A stretch of 64,000 nt of DNA from Elusimicrobiota bacterium (GTDB lineage Bacteria; Elusimicrobiota; UBA5214; JBBAAG01). Shown here piece after piece: positions 26,977-34,965 of this stretch; within the stretch, counting starts at the first letter, position 1, and every line of letters starts with the position of its first letter. The notes under the pieces were generated by a model that was not told the origin of the DNA, did no database searches, and saw only the letters and a list, made by a program, of their open reading frames with translations. The stretch lies in contig JBBAAG010000001.1 of the NCBI GenBank assembly GCA_041658405.1, forward strand, positions 62,001 through 126,000, given 5' to 3'. A program made the translations under genes and the position numbers.

Positions 26977-27468
26977 ATGACGGATAAAAAAGATCCCAAA
27001 ACGTGTTTAATACTCATAGTCGATGACGACTCCACAGTTGTAGATTTCTTCAGTACTACAATGGAGATTGAAGGGTTTACTACAGAAATTGCGTTCGACG
27101 GCGGTGAAGCTTTGGCAAGTATGCGTAAGTCCAAACCTTCACTCATCCTGCTTGACCTCATGCTCCCAACCAAAGGCGGGTACGAAGTATTACGGGAAAT
27201 GCAGTCGGATAAAGAACTTAAGGATATCCCGGTAATCGTTATTACCGCTAAGAGTTTGGAAGCTGAATCAAAAAAGTTTTTGGCGGAAGGCGTTAATATC
27301 CTTGAAATTATTGAGAAACCGATTAATCCTACCATCCTCGCGCATAAGGTTCATAAAGCTCTTAATACACTGACAATGGAAGATAAAATTATTGAACGCG
27401 GGAAAAAACAGCTTGAACAGCTTAACATTAAACCTGAACAGTTAAAGAAAAAGTTATGGGATTACTGA
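26977..27468 (+). CDS. Single-domain response regulator
   Basis: A CheY-like receiver domain of 163 residues. It has the acidic pocket DDD (residues 16-18), the phospho-acceptor aspartate D60 in LILLDLMLP, the threonine in VIVITAK and the lysine in EKPI. After the receiver comes a charged tail of about 35 residues with no recognisable output domain. The downstream receiver gene starts 13 bases before this one stops, and the two proteins share LDLMxPxxGGYEVLR and EGVNxxEIIEKP, so they are tandem duplicates. No histidine kinase is in the window, so the phosphate donor is unknown. Confidence 0.9.
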   Translation: MTDKKDPKTCLILIVDDDSTVVDFFSTTMEIEGFTTEIAFDGGEALASMRKSKPSLILLDLMLPTKGGYEVLREMQSDKELKDIPVIVITAKSLEAESKKFLAEGVNILEIIEKPINPTILAHKVHKALNTLTMEDKIIERGKKQLEQLNIKPEQLKKKLWDY

Positions 27469-27854
27469 AGGACCGTCTGATACTTGTCGTAGATGACGAC
27501 CTTATGGTTGCTGACCTGTTCAAACTTACCGTTGAATCCGAAGGCCTCCGTGCGGAGGTTGCTGGTGACGGAAAAATTGCGTTACAAAAAATTGCTGACC
27601 TCAAACCCGACCTCGTGATACTAGACCTTATGATGCCCAATATGGGCGGGTACGAGGTACTGCGTAAACTTCAAGCTGATCCTGAACTAAATAAAATGCC
27701 GGTGATCGTTGCTACCGCTAAAATAATGGATCCCGGGACTAAGGCGGTGCTCACAGAAGGGGTTAATGTCCCTGAAATTATTGAAAAACCCGTGGATATT
27801 GAAGCGTTAATGAAACTTGTCCACCGTATGCTTCCGCAGGAGGGGAGGAAATGA
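27456..27854 (+). CDS. Single-domain response regulator (paralogue of the preceding gene)
   Basis: A 132-residue CheY-like receiver with no output domain. Acidic pocket DDD at residues 13-15, phospho-acceptor D57 in LVILDLMMP, alanine then threonine in VATAK, and the conserved lysine in EKPV. It overlaps the upstream receiver gene by 13 bases and ends in an ATGA overlap with the membrane-anchored gene at 27851. It must act by protein-protein contact; the coupling suggests a link with that membrane protein, but this is inference. Confidence 0.9.
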   Translation: MGLLKDRLILVVDDDLMVADLFKLTVESEGLRAEVAGDGKIALQKIADLKPDLVILDLMMPNMGGYEVLRKLQADPELNKMPVIVATAKIMDPGTKAVLTEGVNVPEIIEKPVDIEALMKLVHRMLPQEGRK

Positions 27855-28360
27855 ACATATTTACAAAAGTATTTACTAAAAAGTGGGTGCAGATAGTATC
27901 AGCAGTTATTGTTTTTATCCTCACCGTCTACACAGTCGTATATTTTGATATAACCTCCCGTGCGAAGGAAGCGTATCTTGAAGCTGAGAAATACCAGGCA
28001 TGGCATACCGATCCGCAGTTAAAGGTTAAACAACTTGAGGAACAGTATACCACCGAAAAAAAAGCGCTGGAGAAACGGTTAAACCCGTCACTCATCAATA
28101 CAATCCTCGGGGTGAAGAAACTTACGAAAGAAGAACTTGCGCAGCAGGTTGATGCTATTGAGTTTGAACATACCCGCAGATTAAACGAGTCATCTATCAA
28201 GTACGCGTATGTATGGTACCAAACCTGTGTAGAACTATTTTCTCCGCCGGAATCTAAATGGGTAAAACTTTCCCGTGAAAAAATGCCGGCAGCCAAGGAG
28301 TTGTGGAAAGCAGAACTCCGTGCGAAGAAAATTCCGTTTGAAGACTATATGCTTGACTGA
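27851..28360 (+). CDS. Membrane-anchored coiled-coil protein of unknown function
   Basis: Not recognised. It has 169 residues: one transmembrane helix at about residues 13-31 (VQIVSAVIVFILTVYTVVYF), then a long charged helical part with KQLEEQYTTEKKALEKRL suggesting a short coiled coil, and an aromatic-rich C-terminus. With a short basic N-terminus, the bulk is likely outside the cytoplasm. A very strong Shine-Dalgarno (AGGAGGGGAGG) lies just before the ATG, which overlaps the stop of the second response regulator. It lies 14 bases before the M50-like gene. Confidence 0.7.
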   Translation: MNIFTKVFTKKWVQIVSAVIVFILTVYTVVYFDITSRAKEAYLEAEKYQAWHTDPQLKVKQLEEQYTTEKKALEKRLNPSLINTILGVKKLTKEELAQQVDAIEFEHTRRLNESSIKYAYVWYQTCVELFSPPESKWVKLSREKMPAAKELWKAELRAKKIPFEDYMLD

Positions 28361-28374
28361 CCTCAGAAAAAGAT

Positions 28375-29100
28375 ATGCCGGGATTCCTGAACTTTTTATT
28401 CAAAACATTAGTAACCATCCTCTTATTCCCGTTATCGATTGGCGCGGTATACGCACTGGCGCGGGTATTAACCGCTCCGCAGGCACGGAATACCGCCTAT
28501 TTCTGGTACCTCGCGGGGGGTACACTCGCGTATCCTGTCCTCCAAATCTTTATCCCGAAACCTATGTGGATATACACACTTGCGCATGAGGTTACCCACG
28601 CGATTACGTCAATATTATTCGGGGGTAAAGTGTTAAGCATGAAAGTAACCGCCCGGGGGGGTAAGGTGGTGGTAACAAAATCCAATTTTCTGGTAGCCCT
28701 GGCACCGTATGTATTCCCGTTCTACGCTGCAATACTTATGCTCCTATGGTATATTCTTACATTAACCTATGGCCCGGAGGTTGGATTGTACTACCACTGG
28801 TTTTTACTGGTACTGGGATTACTTACAGGATTCCATCTCACACTTACATGGTACGCCATAAGTCTTGGCCAGACTGACCTAAAGCAAACAGGGGTTATGT
28901 TTTCATTATTCTTTGTGTTATTCACTAACTGCGTATTCATAGTGCTGATAATGAAAGCCGCAGCGCCGGGTAGTGTTGATACAAAAACTTTTTTTACAGA
29001 CCTTGCAGCGTTCCAGGGAACCTTCTGGGTCTATGCGTACATCTACGCCATTAAACTATGGCAGTACATCATACTATTGACACGTTCCCTTACTCAATAA
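28375..29100 (+). CDS. M50-like integral membrane metalloprotease
   Basis: A 241-residue membrane protein with about six hydrophobic segments. The zinc motif HEVTH sits in AHEVTHAITSILFGGKVL at about residues 71-88, followed by a short extramembrane strand (KVTARGGKVVV) as in M50B-type site-2 protease relatives. The third metal ligand is not obvious: M50 proteins normally have an Asp in an NxxPxxxLDG motif, and I do not see one. It may therefore be a divergent protease or an inactive relative. It probably belongs to the unit with the two response regulators and ends convergently, five bases from the oxidoreductase gene. Confidence 0.72.
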   Translation: MPGFLNFLFKTLVTILLFPLSIGAVYALARVLTAPQARNTAYFWYLAGGTLAYPVLQIFIPKPMWIYTLAHEVTHAITSILFGGKVLSMKVTARGGKVVVTKSNFLVALAPYVFPFYAAILMLLWYILTLTYGPEVGLYYHWFLLVLGLLTGFHLTLTWYAISLGQTDLKQTGVMFSLFFVLFTNCVFIVLIMKAAAPGSVDTKTFFTDLAAFQGTFWVYAYIYAIKLWQYIILLTRSLTQ

Positions 29101-29105
29101 TAAGA

Positions 29106-30113
29106 TTACAAAATTGTATATTCCTCTGCGTGTATCGCCACAGGTTTTCCTATCGCGATTGATTCATTCGCGCGGTAACTCAATAACGCGCCACGGATTG
29201 CTTTATTCACACCATTCGGCGGTTCTTTTTTGTTTAACACAGCATCCGCAAACGCATGAAGTTCGTACTCCCAGCCCTTATCACCCTTAGCAAGTTTTTC
29301 GGTAATAGTTTCCGTAGCGAAGCCATAAGCGTTAAGTTCAGTGAAGTCGTTGATATACACGGCCTTGCGGTTACTATAGATTTCAGTAACCTCCTTCGGC
29401 ATTTTGTCATTACCTCTACTGGTGATAAGCGTAGTTCCCACAGATCCATCCGCAAAAGTTAGGGTTACACTCGCGGTATCCGGAACCTCAACTTTTTCGT
29501 CAGTGATAAACACCCCGCCTGCAGCGTAGATTGTTATGGGTTCAGCGTTTATGAGTTCGCATAACAAGTCAAGGATATGCACGCCTTCCCCGATAATCCG
29601 TCCCCCTCCAAAAGTTTTATCGTGGAGCCAGTGGTTAGGTTTTGTTGTGTTCTGCAGACGGTGATAAATTATGCGTTTCGAGTTTTCAGTGGATAACATT
29701 TCCTTTGCTTTCCTCACCAGTGGAGCTAACCCGCGGTTATACCCAACAGTATATTTTATGCCAGATTTTTTCACGGCTTCCGCGATACGCAGGCAGTCCG
29801 CGTAGTTTAACGCCATCGGCTTTTCGCAGACCACGTGTTTGCCCGCTTCCGCTGCTTTAACTGACAAGTCAGCGTGGGTATCATGACGTGTGGTGATAAA
29901 CACGGCATCAATGTTTTTGTCATCCAAAACTTTCTCCGCATCAGTTGTAGCGTACTCCGCGCCGGTAATATTTTTTAAATTATCCGCTGCGGGCTGTACA
30001 ACATCGCAGGTAGCTATGACTTTGAATAATTGCGGTGCGTTCTTGATTATTGGTGAGTAAATCGTTTTCGCGAACCCTCCGCAGCCGATCATGCCGATCT
30101 TTAGTAATGACAT
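29106..30113 (-). CDS. Gfo/Idh/MocA-family oxidoreductase
   Basis: NAD(P)-dependent sugar or inositol dehydrogenase-like protein of 335 residues. The Rossmann fold begins with IGMIGCGGFAKTIYSP. The middle has the ATTDAEKVLDDKNIDAVFI region and the VCEKPMALN motif that marks the family (catalytic lysine in EKP). A Gly-Gly-Gly-Arg-Ile stretch and GVHILDLLCEL follow in the C-terminal alpha/beta domain. The substrate is unknown; it lies among glycan genes but stands alone on the minus strand. AAGGAG precedes the ATG. Confidence 0.9.
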   Translation of the reverse strand: MSLLKIGMIGCGGFAKTIYSPIIKNAPQLFKVIATCDVVQPAADNLKNITGAEYATTDAEKVLDDKNIDAVFITTRHDTHADLSVKAAEAGKHVVCEKPMALNYADCLRIAEAVKKSGIKYTVGYNRGLAPLVRKAKEMLSTENSKRIIYHRLQNTTKPNHWLHDKTFGGGRIIGEGVHILDLLCELINAEPITIYAAGGVFITDEKVEVPDTASVTLTFADGSVGTTLITSRGNDKMPKEVTEIYSNRKAVYINDFTELNAYGFATETITEKLAKGDKGWEYELHAFADAVLNKKEPPNGVNKAIRGALLSYRANESIAIGKPVAIHAEEYTIL

Positions 30114-30213
30114 AAAGTATAAAACTCCTTCTCCAAATATTTTGTGTTTCCAGATACAATTATACTATTTTTGCTCATTCTATGAATATCAGCTTGCTAC
30201 CCATATCGTACAA

Positions 30214-31152
30214 TCAACTTAAGAAAATATTTTCATTGTGCCAAGAAAGGTAGTTTATTGAAGGCTTATTCTTTTCTTCGGGTACACTTTTTAATGAACT
30301 ACCATGCACTGCATAATAATCTCTTCCATTCTCAAACTCCTCACGAATTCTTCTGCTGACTTCAACTTTTAAATCCGGTGTTATAGTAATATATCCCGTA
30401 TCAAATAGCTTATGCAGATCCGAACGTAGTAATAAACCATTGGTGATTATATTGGGGCCGTTTTTAGAAATTGGCTGTATATGTGCCGCTTCTAAAACAG
30501 GTAACGTTCTTTCACCAGTAATCGCACATTTTTTATAATAAATATCTGTTACTATTAACCTGAATCCACCCTGACCTAATCTAGATTTCGTTAGATAAGG
30601 ATTTCCATATATTGCGGTCGAATCTGGCATTTCGTATTTACTTATTGTAAGTAAGGGATTGTATTTCACTAATCTTTCTGAAATCATTTTAAACAAATTA
30701 AATCCTTCTGCTTCTTCAGTCTTATATATTTTTCCTCTAACTATATTTGAACTCCAACTTTGTGGTATATCAATCCAATCTTCTCTTTTAAAGAAAAATG
30801 GTGTTGAAAGCACGTTACATACTATTGATAGAGTGTGAATATTTTTGTTGTTAATTTCTTTGTTATATTTTTTTAAAACTGGTAGAAAATCATCTAATGC
30901 TTTTACACCATTTTTTTCTCCAAACGTTTCCCATGCTAATGCAATTGGAATTATAGTACTTGTTTCAAAAAAGCCACCACCAACAATAAAATCTAATGGG
31001 CTATGCAATTTAAAAAGAAAAAGTTCTTTTGAAGACAATGCTTTAAAGGAGGTTAGTGATGGCTGCCAAAAATTTACTTCGTCGGGTAATGGATTTTGAG
31101 ATGACAAATATTCAAACCATCTATTATCTGTTACACCTATCCAAATTTTCAC
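30214..31152 (-). CDS. HNH restriction endonuclease with N-terminal reader-like domain
   Basis: A 312-residue putative modification-dependent restriction enzyme. The C-terminal half has RLGQGGFR, the CAITG zinc-knuckle-like turn (about 209-213) and the HNH_2-type core: EAAHI (H224), N238 and SDLHKLFD (H247). The N-terminal 125 residues (starting MKIWIGVTDNRWFEYL, then LFKLHSPLDFIVGGGFF) resemble PUA-like folds such as EVE, ASCH or SRA, which can flip out modified bases; this fold call is inference. Base composition is AT-rich compared with the window. It is divergent from the nuclease-helicase gene. A homing or toxin-type HNH enzyme is less likely given the RxGQGxFR-EAAHI pattern. Confidence 0.82.
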   Translation of the reverse strand: MKIWIGVTDNRWFEYLSSQNPLPDEVNFWQPSLTSFKALSSKELFLFKLHSPLDFIVGGGFFETSTIIPIALAWETFGEKNGVKALDDFLPVLKKYNKEINNKNIHTLSIVCNVLSTPFFFKREDWIDIPQSWSSNIVRGKIYKTEEAEGFNLFKMISERLVKYNPLLTISKYEMPDSTAIYGNPYLTKSRLGQGGFRLIVTDIYYKKCAITGERTLPVLEAAHIQPISKNGPNIITNGLLLRSDLHKLFDTGYITITPDLKVEVSRRIREEFENGRDYYAVHGSSLKSVPEEKNKPSINYLSWHNENIFLS

Positions 31153-31373
31153 ATATTCACCTTTTTACTTTAAAGATTTAGATAATATGATAATTCAAAC
31201 GAGGCTTAACTTAACAAAAACCGATTACGGGCGCGATTACTAGCTTTTAAATTAATGATACTAAACAACAACTTATCAATCAATAAATATGTTTATGTTG
31301 TTATCATCATCTTTTTTGTATAATTGTAAGTATATTCGGATATAAAGAAGTGGATAAATATCAAGAAATAATT

Positions 31374-33347
31374 ATGAAAAGATCTTACTATTCTGACTCT
31401 ATTGAGCGTTTTCTTAATACAAATACTGACGAAATTCTTGGAAAACTAACAAAAAACAGCGATTTTGATTTAGGACAAGCTCAAAGAGATTCATGGATAG
31501 AAGAAATTAGTATTTTAAAGTCAGTTCTTTCTTATTATACGGGCGCGATATATTTTGAATATTCTATCCCTCGAATGGGGAAACGCATAGACGTAGTACT
31601 TCTTATTGATTCCATAATCTTCGTTCTTGAATTTAAGATTGGCGAAAAACAATTTACTTCATATGCAATAGACCAAGTATATGATTACGCACTAGACTTA
31701 AAGAATTTTCACGAAACGAGTCATAACCAACCTATTGCACCAATTCTCATAGCAACAGGCGTTAAAAATTGTGATTTAGCTGATCCAATAATACGCATAG
31801 ATGATAATTTGTTTTCACCTATACGAACCAATGATAAATTTTTAAATACTGTCATTAAATATGTTCTACAATTTTCTCCCGAACACAAAATAGACCAACT
31901 GGCATGGGAAAAAGGGAGATATTGCCCTACACCTACCATTATAGAAGCAGCTATGGCCCTCTATAATAGCCATTCCGTTAATGATATATCTCGAAACGAT
32001 GCTAGCGCAAAAAATCTGAGCATAACGTCAGAATCGATATCAGAAATTATTAGTTATTCAAAAACGAAATACAGAAAATCTATATGTTTTGTAACCGGCG
32101 TACCTGGGGCCGGGAAAACTTTAGTTGGACTTAATATTGCAACCAAATATATTGATAAATCGAGTGATCTCCATAGTGTATTTCTATCCGGAAACGGTCC
32201 GTTGGTATCAATACTACGGGAAGCTCTTGCACGTGATAAGGTTCAACAATCAAAAGAACGTGGAATACGAATAAGAAAAGGTATTGCAATGAGTGAAGTA
32301 AAGATGTTTATTCAAAATGTGCACAATTTTCGTGATGATTGTCTTGATAACTTAAAACCCCCATTGGAACATGTTGTTCTTTTTGATGAAGCGCAACGCG
32401 CGTGGAATAAAGAACAGACAACAAATTTTATGCGTCGAAAAAAGAATAAGCCTAATTTTAACCGTTCAGAATCAGAATTTCTAATTTCATGCTTGGATCG
32501 ACATACAGATTGGGCAGTTATCGTATGTCTAGTTGGTGGAGGTCAGGAAATTAATACAGGTGAGGCAGGAATTAGTGAATGGTTAGCATCCTTGAATAAC
32601 TCGTTTAAAGATTGGGATATTTATATATCCGCCCATCTTACCGATAGCGAATATAACACAAATGACGTTCTAGATAAATTAAAATCACGAATAAATATTA
32701 ACTTAAAAAATGACTTACATCTTGCAGTATCAATGCGTTCTTTCCGAGCTGAACATGTTTCGTTATTAGTAAAGCAATTACTCGATCTTGAAAATGCCGA
32801 GGCATATAGAACTTTGATAGAAATTCAGGAAAAGTATCCTATTGTTTTGACTCGTAACTTGGCTAAAGCAAAACAGTGGCTCAGGTCGAAAGCACGAGGT
32901 TCAGAACGTTATGGCCTTGTCGTGTCTTCTCAAGCCGAACGACTAAAACCGTATGCAATAGATGTTAAATCACCAATGGAGCCAATTCATTGGTTTCTTG
33001 ATGGAAAAGAAGATGTTCGTTCTTCCTATTATTTAGAAGACGTTGCAACAGAGTTTGATATCCAAGGCCTCGAACTTGATTGGGCAGGGATTATCTGGGA
33101 TGCCGATTTCCGACATTCAAATGAAGGTTGGAACCACTGGTCTTTTTGCGGTGATAGATGGAATCACATTAGGAAACCAGAAAGACAAAGTTACCAAAAG
33201 AATGCCTATCGCGTACTTTTAACTCGTGCACGCCAAGGAATGGTGATTGTTGTACCAGAAGGAGATGCTGGTGATCCAACTCGAAAAAAAGAATATTATG
33301 ACCCTACTTATGAATATTTAAAGGAAATTGGTTTTACGGAGATATAA
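31374..33347 (+). CDS. PD-(D/E)XK nuclease-SF1 helicase (DUF2075 type)
   Basis: A 657-residue fusion. The N-terminal part has a PD-(D/E)XK nuclease pattern: RIDVVLL (D73), VLEFKIG (E86, K88) and a RecB-like QxxxY (Q101, Y105). The ATPase part has Walker A GVPGAGKT (about 242-249), Walker B VVLFDEAQRAW (about 334-344), GGGQEINTGEAG as motif III, and a C-terminal LLTRARQGMVIVVP motif VI, as in DUF2075/SF1 enzymes. The family is usually found in defence or DNA-processing settings. I chose the ATG at 31374 because recalled family members begin around RSYYSDSI; a GTG at 31350 would add eight residues, and both ribosome sites are weak. It is AT-rich and divergent from the HNH gene. Confidence 0.85.
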   Translation: MKRSYYSDSIERFLNTNTDEILGKLTKNSDFDLGQAQRDSWIEEISILKSVLSYYTGAIYFEYSIPRMGKRIDVVLLIDSIIFVLEFKIGEKQFTSYAIDQVYDYALDLKNFHETSHNQPIAPILIATGVKNCDLADPIIRIDDNLFSPIRTNDKFLNTVIKYVLQFSPEHKIDQLAWEKGRYCPTPTIIEAAMALYNSHSVNDISRNDASAKNLSITSESISEIISYSKTKYRKSICFVTGVPGAGKTLVGLNIATKYIDKSSDLHSVFLSGNGPLVSILREALARDKVQQSKERGIRIRKGIAMSEVKMFIQNVHNFRDDCLDNLKPPLEHVVLFDEAQRAWNKEQTTNFMRRKKNKPNFNRSESEFLISCLDRHTDWAVIVCLVGGGQEINTGEAGISEWLASLNNSFKDWDIYISAHLTDSEYNTNDVLDKLKSRININLKNDLHLAVSMRSFRAEHVSLLVKQLLDLENAEAYRTLIEIQEKYPIVLTRNLAKAKQWLRSKARGSERYGLVVSSQAERLKPYAIDVKSPMEPIHWFLDGKEDVRSSYYLEDVATEFDIQGLELDWAGIIWDADFRHSNEGWNHWSFCGDRWNHIRKPERQSYQKNAYRVLLTRARQGMVIVVPEGDAGDPTRKKEYYDPTYEYLKEIGFTEI

Positions 33348-33350
33348 AAC

Positions 33351-34163
33351 ATGTTTGACAACAACGTCCTCTTTGCATTCGGGCTGACCTTGCTCGCAGG
33401 GTTATCTACCGGGATAGGTAGTATCCTGGCGTTACTCTCAAAAAAGGTTAACCCCAAATATTTATCCGCAGCATTAGGTTTCTCCGCAGGGGTTATGCTC
33501 TACGTATCATTCGTAGAAATCCTGGCTGACGCACGGAAATCGTTAGTTGTTCTCTATGGTAACAAGCCGGGGTTCTGGATTGCAACCGCTGCTTTTTTCG
33601 CGGGGATCGGGTTAATCGCATTGATTGATAAACTAGTTCCCGAGTATGAGAACCCGCATGAACTTAAGAATATTAGTGATAAAACTGATGGCACTGCACC
33701 AGCCTGTGATCCGCGGTTAATGCGGGTGGGAGTGTTCACCGCACTGGCGATCGGTATACATAATTTCCCTGAGGGTATTGCCACGTTTATCAGTGCGTTA
33801 CACACACCCGCTTTGGGGATAAGTATTGCCGTGGCGGTTGCTATCCACAACATCCCGGAAGGCCTTGTGGTATCGGTACCGATATACTGCGCAACAGGTA
33901 GTAGAAGAAAAGCGTTTATTTACTCGTTTCTTTCCGGGTTATCAGAACCCGTTGGCGCGATTATTGGTTACCTGTTGTTACGCACATTCCTTAACCCTGC
34001 AATGTTCGGTATAATTTTTGCTCTCGTAGCGGGAATTATGGTATATATTTCTCTGGATGAACTGTTCCCCACTGCGGAAAAGTATGGGGAACATCATATC
34101 GTTATCACCGGCTTTATTGCCGGGATGGCGGTTATGGCGGTAAGTTTATTGTTATTGATGTAA
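33351..34163 (+). CDS. zupT: ZIP-family zinc (metal) transporter
   Basis: A 270-residue inner-membrane metal transporter with eight predicted helices. The two ZIP signatures are HNFPEGIATF in helix 4 and HNIPEGLVVSVPIY in helix 5, whose histidines and glutamates form the binuclear metal site. It is close to E. coli ZupT in length and layout and would import zinc and possibly iron or manganese. The ATG begins three bases after the stop of the nuclease-helicase gene, and its only ribosome-binding site (GGAG, about 33337) lies inside that gene's last codons. An ABC exporter gene follows after 82 bases. Confidence 0.94.
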   Translation: MFDNNVLFAFGLTLLAGLSTGIGSILALLSKKVNPKYLSAALGFSAGVMLYVSFVEILADARKSLVVLYGNKPGFWIATAAFFAGIGLIALIDKLVPEYENPHELKNISDKTDGTAPACDPRLMRVGVFTALAIGIHNFPEGIATFISALHTPALGISIAVAVAIHNIPEGLVVSVPIYCATGSRRKAFIYSFLSGLSEPVGAIIGYLLLRTFLNPAMFGIIFALVAGIMVYISLDELFPTAEKYGEHHIVITGFIAGMAVMAVSLLLLM

Positions 34164-34175
34164 ACTCTTCCTCCC

Positions 34176-34205
34176 TTGCGGATAATGACGTTAAAAAAGT
34201 ATACT
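34176..34205 (+). promoter_or_regulatory. Predicted promoter for the ABC exporter operon
   Basis: TTGCGG (34176-34181) and TATACT (34200-34205) are separated by 18 bases, in the spacer between zupT and the ABC ATPase gene at 34246. Confidence 0.45.
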
Positions 34206-34245
34206 TATGTCACTCTAAGATGAACGGGATGGGGATATTTAATAT

Positions 34246-34965
34246 ATGATAAAAACCGTAGGGTTAACAAAACAGTTCAACCGCACATTAGCCGTGGATA
34301 ATCTTAACCTCGAGATCGCGGATGGCGAAATTTTTGCCTACCTCGGCCCGAACGGCGCGGGGAAAACTACTACCCTGAAAATGCTGCTGGGGTTACTAAA
34401 ACCTACTAAAGGATACGCTTTGGTAGGCGGGCTTGACCCGCAAAAAGATCCAATGAAGGTTAAGCATATGACCGGCCTTGTGCCGGAGTACCCGTACTTA
34501 TACCGTAAACTCACAGGGTTTGAGTACCTTAACTTTGTTGCTGACCTTTATCATTTACCAAAAAACGATATTGACCGTATCCCCGAAGTACTGAAAACGT
34601 TTGGGCTCGAGGATTGGATGTATGACATGGTGGAATCATACTCTCATGGGATGCAGCAAAAACTTGCGCTCTCCGCGATTGTCCTGCGCCAACCGAAGTT
34701 TATATTCCTGGATGAACCACTGATCGGGCTTGATCCTCTTAGCCAGCGTAAGATGCGCGAGATACTAGTTGGGCTAGCAAAAAAGGGTGCGACAATTCTT
34801 ATCTGCACACACATCCTTGAGATTGCAGAGAAAGTGTGTACCCGGGTAGGGATTATTAATAAAGGACAGTTGACGCATATAGGTACTATCGACGAACTAC
34901 GGAAGAAAGCTGATACCGACGCAGCAAGCGGGCTGGAAGATATTTTCTTCAAACTTACGGAATGA
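34246..34965 (+). CDS. ABC exporter ATP-binding protein
   Basis: A 239-residue ATPase of the ABC-2/DRA type. Walker A is GPNGAGKTT (about residues 34-42), the signature is the divergent YSHGMQQKL instead of LSGGQ, Walker B is FIFLDEPLIGLDP, and the H-loop is CTHILE. The stop overlaps the start of the permease gene (ATGA), so the pair forms one exporter. The substrate is unknown. The signature change to Ser-His-Gly is common in this subfamily and does not suggest loss of activity. Confidence 0.92.
   Translation: MIKTVGLTKQFNRTLAVDNLNLEIADGEIFAYLGPNGAGKTTTLKMLLGLLKPTKGYALVGGLDPQKDPMKVKHMTGLVPEYPYLYRKLTGFEYLNFVADLYHLPKNDIDRIPEVLKTFGLEDWMYDMVESYSHGMQQKLALSAIVLRQPKFIFLDEPLIGLDPLSQRKMREILVGLAKKGATILICTHILEIAEKVCTRVGIINKGQLTHIGTIDELRKKADTDAASGLEDIFFKLTE

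Larger units (their letters stand above)
30214..33347. other. AT-rich, defence-like two-gene island
   Basis: The HNH endonuclease (minus) and the nuclease-helicase (plus) diverge from a 198-base spacer. Both are clearly richer in A and T, and in AAA/ATT/TAT codons, than the genes on either side. The flanking genes (Gfo/Idh/MocA oxidoreductase and zupT) return to the window's usual composition within about 100 bases on the left and 3 bases on the right. No integrase, transposase, tRNA or flanking direct repeat is visible. Lateral acquisition is inferred from composition and gene type. Confidence 0.55.

Noticed and set aside
29090..29120. Terminator between the M50-like gene and the Gfo/Idh/MocA gene
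   Set aside because: TACAA/TTGTA is too short and the loop too small to form a stable hairpin.
31350..31373. GTG start for the nuclease-helicase
   Set aside because: It adds eight residues that family members, as I recall them, lack, and its ribosome site is no better; it remains possible.
30114..33350. Mobile element boundaries (direct repeats, integrase, tRNA attachment site) around the AT-rich island
   Set aside because: No repeat, recombinase or tRNA remnant was found at either edge by eye; only composition and gene type suggest transfer.
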